A DNA stretch of 64,000 nt, from NCBI RefSeq assembly GCF_000717055.1, contig NZ_JNXI01000001.1, forward strand, positions 310,001-374,000. The letters are read 5' to 3'. This document shows positions 44,941-53,583 of this stretch, piece after piece. Origin of the DNA: Streptomyces iakyrus. Lineage in GTDB: Bacteria; Actinomycetota; Actinomycetes; Streptomycetales; Streptomycetaceae. The notes beneath the pieces are model-generated. The model worked only from the letters and a program-made list of their open reading frames with translations, searched no databases and was not told where the DNA came from. How positions within the stretch are numbered: the first letter of the stretch is position 1; every line of letters begins with the position of its first letter. A program made the translations under genes and the position numbers.

Positions 44941-46392
44941 ATGGAGCAGCAGGCATGGAACAGCGACCGCAGACTCACCGCGATCAGCCGCACAAGCCTC
45001 TCCGTGCCTGCCCGACAGGCTGTGATCGACAGGCAGGTACTCCCCGGACGTACCGTCCTTGACTACGGCTGCGGCCGCGGTGGTGACGTGCGCACCCTTC
45101 AGCAGCTGGACTACCGTGCCGTTGGCTGGGATCCGTTCTACCTACCCGAGACGACGCTGGAGCCAGCGGACGTTGTTCTTCTTACCTACGTCCTCAACGT
45201 CATCGAAGATCCGCAGGAGCGGCGAAAGACGCTGAAGGCAGCGTGGGAACTGGCGGGAACAGTCCTGGTCGCCTCAGCACGACTTACCTGGGAGAAGTCG
45301 AAGGTCCGCGGTGAGGCGTTCGGTGACGGCCTGCTCACCAGCCGGCAAACGTTCCAGCACCTATTCGGGGCGAGCGAACTGCGCGACTACGTCGAAGAAG
45401 TAACGGGCGTACGGACTGTCTCAGCGGCGCCAGGGATTGTCTATGCCTTCAAGGATGAGACGGCGCGGCTGAGTTACCTCGCTCAACGGATCGTTCCCGA
45501 CGCGGAGTGGCTCGCCTCCGAAGACACGACCTCGGCGATCGCCGCAGTGGTCGACCACGTGGAACGGCGCGGGCGCCTTCCCCGTATGGAGGAAGTGCCC
45601 CAGCCGATGGCTGAGCTTCTCGGCCACCTACGCCCCAATGAATTGCGCCGCCTTGTCCGGGACTCCGCCGAGCAAGCCAAGGTCGAGGAGGGCCGCAAGC
45701 GGACCACGCTCAATACGCTGCTCTTCCTGGCCGTCGAACTCTTCAACGGCCGCGGCCCTTTCAGCAGCCTCCCCCTGAGTGTCCAACTCGACGTCCGTGC
45801 CTTCTTCACCTCCTACAAGGAGGCATGCCAGCGATCCGACCGTCTTCTGTTGAAACTCCGCGACGACGTGTACCTCCGCGGAGCCATGAACGCCTCCGCG
45901 GTCGGGAAGCTGACCCCGACCGCGTTGTACGTGCACAAGCGCGCCCTCGACCGCATGCCCACGATCCTGCGCCTGTACGAGCACTGCGCCTCGATCGCGG
46001 CCGGCCGCCCGCAGGATTGGACCGTGGCCAAGCTGCGTCACCAGGGACGGGCCGTGAGCTGGCTGGACTACCCCGACTTCGACAGCGACCCGCACCCGCG
46101 GATCCTGTCGTCGTACCAGGTAGATCTCAAAACGCTCGAGACCTCCCACACCTCATACGCCGAATCGAAGAACCGGCCGCTACTGCACCGCAAGCACGAG
46201 TTCCTGGCTCCCGACGATCCGGACGTCGAGCGTTACAAGCGACTCACGGCAGCAGAAGTGAAGGCGGGGCTGTACGAGCACCCACACCTCATCGGTACAG
46301 AGAACGGCTGGGAGGCCGAGCTCCTCCGCTGTGGGCGCGAGTTGCGGGGGCATCGTCTGGTCCGGCGGGCTCCGCATGACCGATCAAGCTGA
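44941..46392 (+). CDS. DNA phosphorothioation-associated putative methyltransferase
   Basis: 483 residues from ATG 44941. A class I SAM motif VLDYGCGRGGDV at about residues 38-49 and a CLI-like VVLLTYVLNVIEDP follow the pattern of the family annotated as phosphorothioation-associated methyltransferase; the second half (AVSWLDYPDFDSDPHPRILS, ESKNRPLLHRKHEFL) is typical of it. Its modification target is not established. Ends with a nine-base convergent overlap with dndA. Present beside dnd loci in many bacteria. Confidence 0.8.
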   Translation: MEQQAWNSDRRLTAISRTSLSVPARQAVIDRQVLPGRTVLDYGCGRGGDVRTLQQLDYRAVGWDPFYLPETTLEPADVVLLTYVLNVIEDPQERRKTLKAAWELAGTVLVASARLTWEKSKVRGEAFGDGLLTSRQTFQHLFGASELRDYVEEVTGVRTVSAAPGIVYAFKDETARLSYLAQRIVPDAEWLASEDTTSAIAAVVDHVERRGRLPRMEEVPQPMAELLGHLRPNELRRLVRDSAEQAKVEEGRKRTTLNTLLFLAVELFNGRGPFSSLPLSVQLDVRAFFTSYKEACQRSDRLLLKLRDDVYLRGAMNASAVGKLTPTALYVHKRALDRMPTILRLYEHCASIAAGRPQDWTVAKLRHQGRAVSWLDYPDFDSDPHPRILSSYQVDLKTLETSHTSYAESKNRPLLHRKHEFLAPDDPDVERYKRLTAAEVKAGLYEHPHLIGTENGWEAELLRCGRELRGHRLVRRAPHDRSS

Positions 46393-47526
46393 GTCGGGCT
46401 GCAAGCGCATGATCGCTTTTGCCAGCTCGGTGGGGTCCAGGTCCGTCGTCTGGCTGGGGAACCACGACAGGCGGAGCCCGTTGGAAGCCACTTCTTCAGG
46501 CAGGCCCATGGCGGTCAGGACGTGGCTGGGGGTGTAGGAGGCGCTCGTGCAGGCGGAGCCCGTCGCTACGGCGACCTGGTCCTTCAGCATCACGATGAGT
46601 GCCTCGGCGTCCACGCCGTCGAAGGTCAGGTTGAGGATGTGAGGGACTGTGTGGTCTTGGTCACCGTTGATACGGAAGCGCGTCTTCGCGAGTGCGTCCA
46701 GGAGGCGAGCACGGAAAGCAGCAGCTTCCTTGTTCCACTGGGCGTGTTCCTTGTGGAAGATCTTCGCCGCTTCAGCCAACCCCATGATCAACGGGACCGG
46801 GAGGGTACCCGGCCGAAGTTTCCGCTCCTGACCGCCGCCGAACATGATCGGCTTGAGGGGCAGGGTGTCCCAGCCGCGGTGGCGAGCCAGGAGCATCCCG
46901 ACGCCCTTGGGTCCGCCGATTTTGTGCCCGCTGACGCTGATCATGTCGATGGGCGCCGTGAGGTCCTGTGTCAGTTTCCCGTAACCCTGTGCGGCATCCA
47001 CGTGCATGTATGTGGAGGTCTCACGCAGCTTGTGCGCGAGCTCGGCGACAGGCTGCACGACCCCTGTCTCATTGTTGACGTGCATGAGCGATACCAGCAG
47101 GGTGTCCGGACGCAGGCGTTCCATCACGGCGTCGACGCTGACGCGTCCTGACGGGCCGGGTTCGATGAAGTCGACCTCGAAGCCCCGTGTCTGCAGGTGC
47201 TCAAGAGGCTCGATGACCGCTTTGTGTTCAATTGCCGAGGTGATGATGTGACGTCGGCCAGTCTCTTCGCCATGGGGGGCCAGACCCAGCAGGGCGATGT
47301 TGTTGCTCTCGGTCGCGCCGCTGGTGAAGATCAGCTCGTCTACCTCGGCATCGAACGTACCGGCCAAGTACTGACGCGCCTGCTGCACGGCACGTTTCGC
47401 CCGGGAGCCGTACTCGTGGGTGCGACTGCCTGCGTTACCGAACTCCTCAGTCATCCAGTGCAGGACAACCTCGGCCACGCGCGGGTCCACGCGCGTGGTC
47501 GCTGCCGCGTCGAGATACGTCACCAC
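46384..47526 (-). CDS. dndA: DndA cysteine desulfurase
   Basis: About 380 residues from GTG 47526 or 47523 (GAGGTG upstream). IscS/NifS fold: TSGATESNN, HVDAAQGYGK, the PLP Lys in SGHKIGGPKG and the persulfide Cys in ATGSACTSASYTP near residue 322. DndA mobilises sulfur from L-Cys for DndC in DNA phosphorothioation. Placed divergently from dndBCDE, as in Streptomyces lividans, with a shared intergenic region of about 83 bases. Confidence 0.95.
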   Translation of the reverse strand: MVTYLDAAATTRVDPRVAEVVLHWMTEEFGNAGSRTHEYGSRAKRAVQQARQYLAGTFDAEVDELIFTSGATESNNIALLGLAPHGEETGRRHIITSAIEHKAVIEPLEHLQTRGFEVDFIEPGPSGRVSVDAVMERLRPDTLLVSLMHVNNETGVVQPVAELAHKLRETSTYMHVDAAQGYGKLTQDLTAPIDMISVSGHKIGGPKGVGMLLARHRGWDTLPLKPIMFGGGQERKLRPGTLPVPLIMGLAEAAKIFHKEHAQWNKEAAAFRARLLDALAKTRFRINGDQDHTVPHILNLTFDGVDAEALIVMLKDQVAVATGSACTSASYTPSHVLTAMGLPEEVASNGLRLSWFPSQTTDLDPTELAKAIMRLQPDSA

Positions 47527-47566
47527 TAGCCCCACCACACCTCTGTGCGTTATTCCTGCATGCCCT

Positions 47567-47588
47567 GTACGTCTAATCTCTGACGTAC
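47567..47588. promoter_or_regulatory. Inverted repeat GTACGTC-N8-GACGTAC between dndA and dndB
   Basis: A perfect 7-base inverted repeat in the divergent promoter region, followed by GAGTACGATAC. TACGAT at 47592-47597 may be the dndB -10, giving a very short leader before GTG 47610. Its TACG..CGTA core resembles the inverted repeat bound by the repressor DndB in Salmonella, so autoregulation is likely. Confidence 0.65.
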
Positions 47589-47609
47589 GAGTACGATACC
47601 GTTGCGTAG

Positions 47610-48740
47610 GTGGGATCACAGTCACCTTCGCAGCTCGCAGACGCCGCTACCTCGTCAGGCTTCGAGTACATCTTTCCAGCCATCCGAGGGGTCCAGGCGG
47701 GGCGCGAGTTCTACGTCTCCATGTGTCCGCTTCGTCTCATTCCGAAGATCTTCCTGTTCGATGAAGACGAGCTGGCCCCTGAAGTACGCGCGCAACGGGT
47801 GCTGAACAAGGGGAGACTCCCAGCCCTCACTCGGTACATCGTGGACAATCCGGACGATTACGTCTTTAGTGCGCTGACGGCGTCCGTGGATGGCGAGATG
47901 TACTTCGAGAGCATCTCTGACTCCGGGGTGGGGATGCGCGCAGGGCAGATCCGCATCCCCATGGCCGCTCGCTTCCTCATCAACGACGGCCAGCATCGTC
48001 GAGCTGCGATCGAACAGGCGCTGAAGGAGAACCCGGATCTCGGCGAAGAGACCATCGCCGTCGTCTTCTTCCACGATGCCGGCCTCGCCCGCTGCCAGCA
48101 GATGTTCGCCGACCTCAACCGCCATGCCGTTCGCCCGGCCCGGTCCATCGGCGTGCTCTATGACCACCGAGACGACCTGGCCATCATCACCCGACTGCTT
48201 GCCATGAAGTCGCCCGTCTTCAAGGGACACGTGGAGATGGAGAACAGCACCCTCTCCCAACGGTCCCGCAAGCTGTTCACTCTCAGTGCTGTCTACTACG
48301 CAACTCAGTCTCTCCTTCAGGGACTTGAGGTTAAAAAGGAACAAGCGCAGACACTCGCTGAGCAGTATTGGGAGGCCATTGACGCGGTCATCCCAGAATG
48401 GTCTCTGGTGCGCCGCCGCGAGTTGACGGCCCCCGAGGTTCGCCGTGACTTCATTCATAGCCATGGCATCGCACTGCATGCCCTAGGCAGGATCGGTAAC
48501 ACCCTCCTGAGGAACGCACATTCTCCCAAGGCGTGGAAGCCGAAGTTGGCCCGCTTGAAGTCCGTGGACTGGACGCGCAGCAACACCGACTGGGAAGGCC
48601 GAGCACTCGTGGGTGGCCGCGTGTCGAAGAGCCACCAGAACCTGACTTTGACTGTGAACTACCTCCGACACCACATGGACCTTCGGCTCAGCCCCGAAGA
48701 ACAGCGTGTAGAGGACGCATACGCACGAGGAGATGCATGA
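47610..48740 (+). CDS. dndB: DndB (DGQHR-domain regulator of phosphorothioation)
   Basis: 376 residues. The family motif is in FLINDGQHRRAAIE near residue 128, after the opening FEYIFPAIRGVQAGREFYVS. DndB limits modification and, in Salmonella, represses dnd transcription by binding an inverted repeat. Stop overlaps dndC by four bases. GTG start close to the putative -10; a ribosome site is not evident. Confidence 0.93.
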   Translation: MGSQSPSQLADAATSSGFEYIFPAIRGVQAGREFYVSMCPLRLIPKIFLFDEDELAPEVRAQRVLNKGRLPALTRYIVDNPDDYVFSALTASVDGEMYFESISDSGVGMRAGQIRIPMAARFLINDGQHRRAAIEQALKENPDLGEETIAVVFFHDAGLARCQQMFADLNRHAVRPARSIGVLYDHRDDLAIITRLLAMKSPVFKGHVEMENSTLSQRSRKLFTLSAVYYATQSLLQGLEVKKEQAQTLAEQYWEAIDAVIPEWSLVRRRELTAPEVRRDFIHSHGIALHALGRIGNTLLRNAHSPKAWKPKLARLKSVDWTRSNTDWEGRALVGGRVSKSHQNLTLTVNYLRHHMDLRLSPEEQRVEDAYARGDA

Positions 48741-50239
48741 GCACCGTGGCACGTCCCGTGGCCTTCCAGGGCCGGGGCCTTTCCGAGGTCGTGAACGAGC
48801 TGACCGATGAAGTGCGTGAGCTCTACACCGCGGACGAGGTGCCCTGGGTCATCGGCTACAGCGGCGGAAAGGATTCCACCGCCGTCCTTCAACTCGTATG
48901 GCTTGCTCTGCAAGGACTGCCGGCCGAGCAGCGCACCAAGCCAGTACATGTAATCAGTACTGACACCCTGGTAGAAAATCCCATCGTTGCTGCCTGGGTG
49001 TCGCAATCACTTGAGACAATGAAGAAGGCCGCGGCCGAGCAGAACCTGCCGATCGAACCGCACCGGCTCACCCCCAAGGTGGAGGACACCTTCTGGGTCA
49101 ACTTGATTGGCCGTGGATACCCGGCCCCTCGGCCGAAGTTCCGTTGGTGCACGGAGCGCATGAAGATCAAGCCATCGAACCGCTTCATCCGCCAGGTTGT
49201 GCGTCGTCATGGCGAAGCCATTCTCGTCCTCGGTATCCGCAAGGCTGAAAGTCAGGCCCGCGCCCGAGCCATGGCAAAGCACGAGAAGCGGCGCGTGCGC
49301 GACCGCCTGTCCCCTAACGGCAACCTCCCAAACTCGCTCGTGTACAGCCCTATCGAGGACTGGACCAACGACGAGGTCTGGGCCTTCCTCATGCAGCAGG
49401 CCAATCCATGGGGTTACAAGAACAAGGACCTGCTCACCATGTATCAGGGGGCATCCAGCGACTCCGAATGTCCGCTGGTTGTGGACGACACCACCCCGTC
49501 CTGCGGTGACAGCCGGTTCGGCTGCTGGACATGCACGCTTGTGGACCAGGACAAGTCCATGACTGCCATGATCCAAAACGACCCGGAGCAGAAGAAGTGG
49601 ATGCGTCCACTCCTCTCTCTTCGCAACGAGCTGGACGACGTGTCGAAGGAGAAGGAGACACGGGACTTCCGGCGGATGAACGGTCGAGTGCAGCTGTTCA
49701 ACGACCGCATCATCCAGGGCCCGTACACCCAGAAGGCTCGCGAGGACTGGCTGCGGAAGCTGCTTCGCGCCCAGGCGCACGTCCGTAGGGAAGGTCCCGA
49801 GGAGGCCCGCAACATCGAGCTGATCACGATGGAAGAGCTGCACGAAATCCGTCGGATCTGGGTGTTCAAGAAGCACGAGGTAGAAGACATCCTCCCGCGG
49901 ATCTACGAGGAAGAGACCGGCGAGAAGTTCCCCGGGCAAGACCTTGAGGAAAGCCTGGTCATCCGCGCGAACGAGATCGACCTCCTCCGCAAGATCTGCG
50001 GCGACGACGAAATCCACTTCACCATGGTCCGTGAACTACTGGCTGTTGAACGTGAATACAGGACCAAGACACGGCGCAAGGGTCTCTACGAGGCGCTTGA
50101 GAAAGTGATCGAAAAGGGGTTCTACGAGAGCAAAGAGGACGCGCTGGAGTTCGCGCAGCTTAAGCAAGCTATGCACGAGAACGGCGTCCGACCTGAGACC
50201 ACAGACCAGCCCCAGGCCCCGACTTTGGACGAAGAGTAG
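48737..50239 (+). CDS. dndC: DndC (PAPS-reductase-like sulfurtransferase)
   Basis: 500 residues. PP-loop YSGGKDSTAV at residues 41-50 and cysteines typical of the iron-sulfur DndC family: RWCTERMK, SSDSECPL, CGDSRFGCWTC. It adenylates and sulfurates the DNA backbone target with sulfur delivered by DndA. Coupled to dndB by ATGA and followed by dndD after four bases. Confidence 0.95.
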   Translation: MSTVARPVAFQGRGLSEVVNELTDEVRELYTADEVPWVIGYSGGKDSTAVLQLVWLALQGLPAEQRTKPVHVISTDTLVENPIVAAWVSQSLETMKKAAAEQNLPIEPHRLTPKVEDTFWVNLIGRGYPAPRPKFRWCTERMKIKPSNRFIRQVVRRHGEAILVLGIRKAESQARARAMAKHEKRRVRDRLSPNGNLPNSLVYSPIEDWTNDEVWAFLMQQANPWGYKNKDLLTMYQGASSDSECPLVVDDTTPSCGDSRFGCWTCTLVDQDKSMTAMIQNDPEQKKWMRPLLSLRNELDDVSKEKETRDFRRMNGRVQLFNDRIIQGPYTQKAREDWLRKLLRAQAHVRREGPEEARNIELITMEELHEIRRIWVFKKHEVEDILPRIYEEETGEKFPGQDLEESLVIRANEIDLLRKICGDDEIHFTMVRELLAVEREYRTKTRRKGLYEALEKVIEKGFYESKEDALEFAQLKQAMHENGVRPETTDQPQAPTLDEE

Positions 50240-50243
50240 AACG

Positions 50244-52241
50244 ATGCTCCTGCATAACATCACGCTGCGCGACTTTGGGGCGTACCAAGGCGAGCAGCGG
50301 CTCGACCTCCGCACAGAGCCCGGGCGCCCCATCGTCCTCATCGGCGGACTGAACGGCTGTGGCAAGACCACGCTTCTCGATGCCATCCAGCTCGTACTCT
50401 ACGGCCCCAAAGCTGACTGCAGCGGCCGCGGCAGCCGCCCTTACAACGACTACCTTCAGCAGTGCATCAACCGAGAGGCAGATCCCGCCGAGGGCGCATC
50501 CATCGCCTTGGAATTCTCCATCACCGTGGAGGGGGAAGAACACTACTACCGTGTCGTCAGGAACTGGTACTTCACCGGCAGTAAGACACTGCGTGAATTC
50601 CTGACTGTCTTGGTCGATGGCGAGTTCAGTCGCCCACTGACTGAGGGCTGGGCCGATCACGTTGAGACGATCCTTCCGCTCGACGTAGCCACGCTCTTCT
50701 TCTTCGACGGAGAGAAGATTGAGGAGCTTGCCGATCCACGAAGCGCAGCCAAGGTCATCGAGTCGGCCATTCACTCGCTCCTCGGCGTCAGCGCCGTGGA
50801 ACGCCTGCGGCAACTCCTGAAAACCCTCCAGAACCGTCAGCGGCTGTCCGACGCCGATCAAGACGTTCTGGACAAGATCCGGAAGCAAGAACTGGAGTTG
50901 GCGCAGGCTACCCAGGCCGCATCTGATGCCCATCAGCTAATGGCGGCAGCCCGCTCAGAACTCCTCGTGCGCCAAAAGGAATTGGATGACGTTGAGTACA
51001 AGTTCGAGCGTGCTGGTGGCAAGGAGTACGAGCGCAGGAAGGAACTGGAGGCCGAGCGTAACCGCGTCAAGAATCAAGCGGTGGCTACGAACAAGGCTTT
51101 GATCTCCCTAGCCGAAGGACCGCTTCCGCTTCTACTCCTGCAAGATCAACTCGCCGGAGTCAGGAAGCAGGCGGAGCTGGAAAAGGAAGCCGATGATGCC
51201 TCGCGCTTCCTCGGAGTCCTAGAGGAACGCGACGAGTGGCTGCTCATGCAAGTCGCAGACGAGCTGCCCGCTAATGCCCGCTCCGCGCTGAAGAGGAAGC
51301 TCACCAGCGATCGCAAAAAGCGTGAGAGGGCCGCTGACCTTGAGCACAACCTCGGACTCCCTCACGACGCCTTGCTGCAGTTGTCGGCACTCGACCAGGC
51401 GCTGGCCAGTGACTCCGCCCGGGCCCGCGATCTGCTGAAGGAAGCTGCCGACATCGCGGAGCACCTCGAGGCCGCCCAACAGCAGGTAGACGCCGTGCCT
51501 GACGACGAGTTCATCGGCGGGCTCGTTGAGGAGCGCCGGACCGCTATCGAGAGAATGGCGGTTGCACAGGCGCAGTTCCAGCGAGGAGAAAGCCTGCACG
51601 CTGAAGCTGTCGCACGACGCCAACGGCTAGAGGATGAGCTTGACCGTGCTCATCGGTCCCGCCGTGCGGCCGAGTGGCGCTCTGCGTGGCTGGAGCGAGT
51701 GGTCAAGTACTCAGAGAAGACACGCGGCACCCTGGAACAGCTCGGGGACGATCTCCTCGCTCACCACATCGAGAACGTCGAAGCCGCCGTGTTGCACAGC
51801 TTCAACACGCTCATGCGCAAGCAGGGCCTCATCCGTGACATCCAAATCAACACGGACGATAAGTTCGCCCTTGTCCTCACCGGCCCGGATGGCGAAACCA
51901 TCGACCCCGGCCGGTTGAGCGCCGGCGAACGCCAGCTGCTTGCCGTCTCCCTCCTGTGGGGCCTGGCCAAGACCGCCGGCAACCGGCTGCCGAGCGTCAT
52001 CGACACCCCTCTCGGCCGTCTGGACAGCAAGCACCGGGAGCACCTCGTGGACCGCTACTTCCCCAAGGCTGGCCGCCAGGTGCTGCTCCTGTCCACGGAC
52101 GAGGAGATCGACGAGAAGCTGCTCGGTCGCCTCAAGCCCTATCTCTCCCACACGTACACCCTCGTCCACGACGACAAGACATTCACCACCACCGTCGAAC
52201 CGGGCTACTGGTGGACCGCAGGAGCAGCGCATGTCGCTTGA
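50244..52241 (+). CDS. dndD: DndD (SMC-like ATPase)
   Basis: 665 residues. Walker A GGLNGCGKTTLLDA at residues about 34-47, long coiled coils (about 200-500), signature LSAGERQLLAVSLLWGL and Walker B LPSVIDTPLGRLDS near the end. DndD provides ATPase activity coupled to nicking and modification of DNA by the Dnd complex. Overlaps dndE by 11 bases. Confidence 0.95.
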   Translation: MLLHNITLRDFGAYQGEQRLDLRTEPGRPIVLIGGLNGCGKTTLLDAIQLVLYGPKADCSGRGSRPYNDYLQQCINREADPAEGASIALEFSITVEGEEHYYRVVRNWYFTGSKTLREFLTVLVDGEFSRPLTEGWADHVETILPLDVATLFFFDGEKIEELADPRSAAKVIESAIHSLLGVSAVERLRQLLKTLQNRQRLSDADQDVLDKIRKQELELAQATQAASDAHQLMAAARSELLVRQKELDDVEYKFERAGGKEYERRKELEAERNRVKNQAVATNKALISLAEGPLPLLLLQDQLAGVRKQAELEKEADDASRFLGVLEERDEWLLMQVADELPANARSALKRKLTSDRKKRERAADLEHNLGLPHDALLQLSALDQALASDSARARDLLKEAADIAEHLEAAQQQVDAVPDDEFIGGLVEERRTAIERMAVAQAQFQRGESLHAEAVARRQRLEDELDRAHRSRRAAEWRSAWLERVVKYSEKTRGTLEQLGDDLLAHHIENVEAAVLHSFNTLMRKQGLIRDIQINTDDKFALVLTGPDGETIDPGRLSAGERQLLAVSLLWGLAKTAGNRLPSVIDTPLGRLDSKHREHLVDRYFPKAGRQVLLLSTDEEIDEKLLGRLKPYLSHTYTLVHDDKTFTTTVEPGYWWTAGAAHVA

Positions 52242-52608
52242 GACCATCCGCCTCTCGCAGACGGCCAAGGACCAGCTCGTCTGGCTCAAGCGCCATACCG
52301 GCATCACACACTGGAATGTCCTGTGCCGCTGGGCTCTCGCACTGTCCCTGCGTGACGCTTCGACTCCGCTGGTTAAGGACATCGTCACCGACTCGAACGT
52401 CGAGATGAGCTGGAGGACGTTCGCTGGAGCGTACGGGGACGTATACCTCGCCTTGCTGAAGCAACGGTGCCTCGCAGACGGCGAAGAGCCCACGGACGAA
52501 GCCGTCTCCCGCACATTGATCATCCACATTCACCGCGGCGTCGGTTTCCTCCACGGGCGACGCGATCTGAGAAGCATCAGCGACTTCGTGTCGCTCGCGG
52601 TGGCTTGA
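52231..52608 (+). CDS. dndE: DndE (DNA-binding subunit)
   Basis: 125 residues. The opening SLETIRLSQTAKDQLVWLKR and ITHWNVLCRWAL match DndE, which binds DNA as a tetramer and is the last essential subunit. The C-terminus DLRSISDFVSLAVA is intact. An insertion sequence begins five bases after its stop, so any further gene of the original operon has been cut off. Confidence 0.93.
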   Translation: MSLETIRLSQTAKDQLVWLKRHTGITHWNVLCRWALALSLRDASTPLVKDIVTDSNVEMSWRTFAGAYGDVYLALLKQRCLADGEEPTDEAVSRTLIIHIHRGVGFLHGRRDLRSISDFVSLAVA

Positions 52609-52613
52609 CAGAT

Positions 52614-53556
52614 GAGGGGCCGGCGGCGACAACTAGGCAGTTTCGTTTGGATCATCGGGCGGACCAGAGGAAGATGCCTGCGATGTAAAGTCCGGCCAGG
52701 TAGATGGTGGCGGTTTTCTCGTAGCGGGTGGCGATGCCTCGCCACTGCTTCAGGCGGTTGATGCACCGCTCGACGGTGTTGCGCTGTTTGTAGGTGTCGC
52801 GGTCGAAGGCTGGTGGCCTGCCGCCTCGGTTGCCCCGACGCAGCCGGTGGCTGCGCTGGTCTGCGGGGACGGGGATCACGGCACGGATGCCGCGCTTGCG
52901 TAGGTGCTCGCGGATCGCGCGGGAGGAGTACGCCTTGTCGGCCAGGACCAGGTCCGGCCGGGTGCGGGGCCGACCTCGCGGACGGGGAACACGCAGGCGG
53001 GACATGACCTCGGTGAAGGCAGGTGCATCACCGGCCTGGCCTGGGGTGAGGACGAACGCGAGGGGCCGGCAGCGGGCATCGGCAGCGAGGTGGATCTTTG
53101 TGGTCAGTCCGCCGCGGGAGCGGCCGATGGCGTGGTCGCCGGGTTCGCCGGCCGGGGCCCCTTTTTGCGGGCTCCGGCCGCGTGCTGGTGGGCCCGCACG
53201 ATCGTGGAGTCGACCGAGACGGCCCAGTTGAGGTCCTCGTCCGCGTCGGCCTGTGCCACCAGAGCGGTGAACACCCGCTCCCAGGTACCGTCGACGGCCC
53301 ACATCCGCAGTCGGTTGTAGACCCCTCGCCAGTTGCCGTACTTCTCCGGCAGGTGGACCCACTGCGTGCCGGTCTGGAACTTGAAGGCGATCGCGTCGAT
53401 CACCTCACGATGGTCCCGCCAGCGGCCACCCCGCTTCGGCGTCCGGTCCGGGAGTAACGGCTCGATCCGCGCCCACTGCGCATCAGTCAACGGCACACCC
53501 GGACCAACGACCGACCGATCCAAACGAAACTGCCTAAGTGTCGCCGCCGGCCCCTC
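52614..53556 (-). mobile_element. IS5-family insertion sequence with 40-base inverted repeats
   Basis: The left end (52614-52653) and right end (53517-53556) are inverted repeats of 40 bases with two mismatches, beginning GAGGGGCCGGCGGCGACA and containing AGGCAGTTTCGTTTGGATC. Total 943 bases. An AT dinucleotide flanks both ends and may be the target duplication. It carries one two-frame transposase on the minus strand and sits between dndE and the convergent ATPase gene. Confidence 0.9.
52652..53523 (-). CDS. IS5-family transposase, two frames joined by -1 frameshift
   Basis: Frame A (TTG 53523 to 53104) has the N-terminal LTDAQWARIEPLLPD and the first DDE Asp in SVDSTIVRAHQHAAG. Frame B (to 52652) has GGLTTKIHLAADARC, the second Asp in LVLADKAYSS and RNTVERCINRLKQWRG with the Glu. 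The switch is expected at C AAA AAG (53167-53161 region, RKKG versus QKGA), giving a full-length transposase. Both catalytic halves appear intact, so the element may be active. Confidence 0.85.
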
Positions 53557-53583
53557 ATCCTGTCCGCAGGCCGTCAGCTGACG

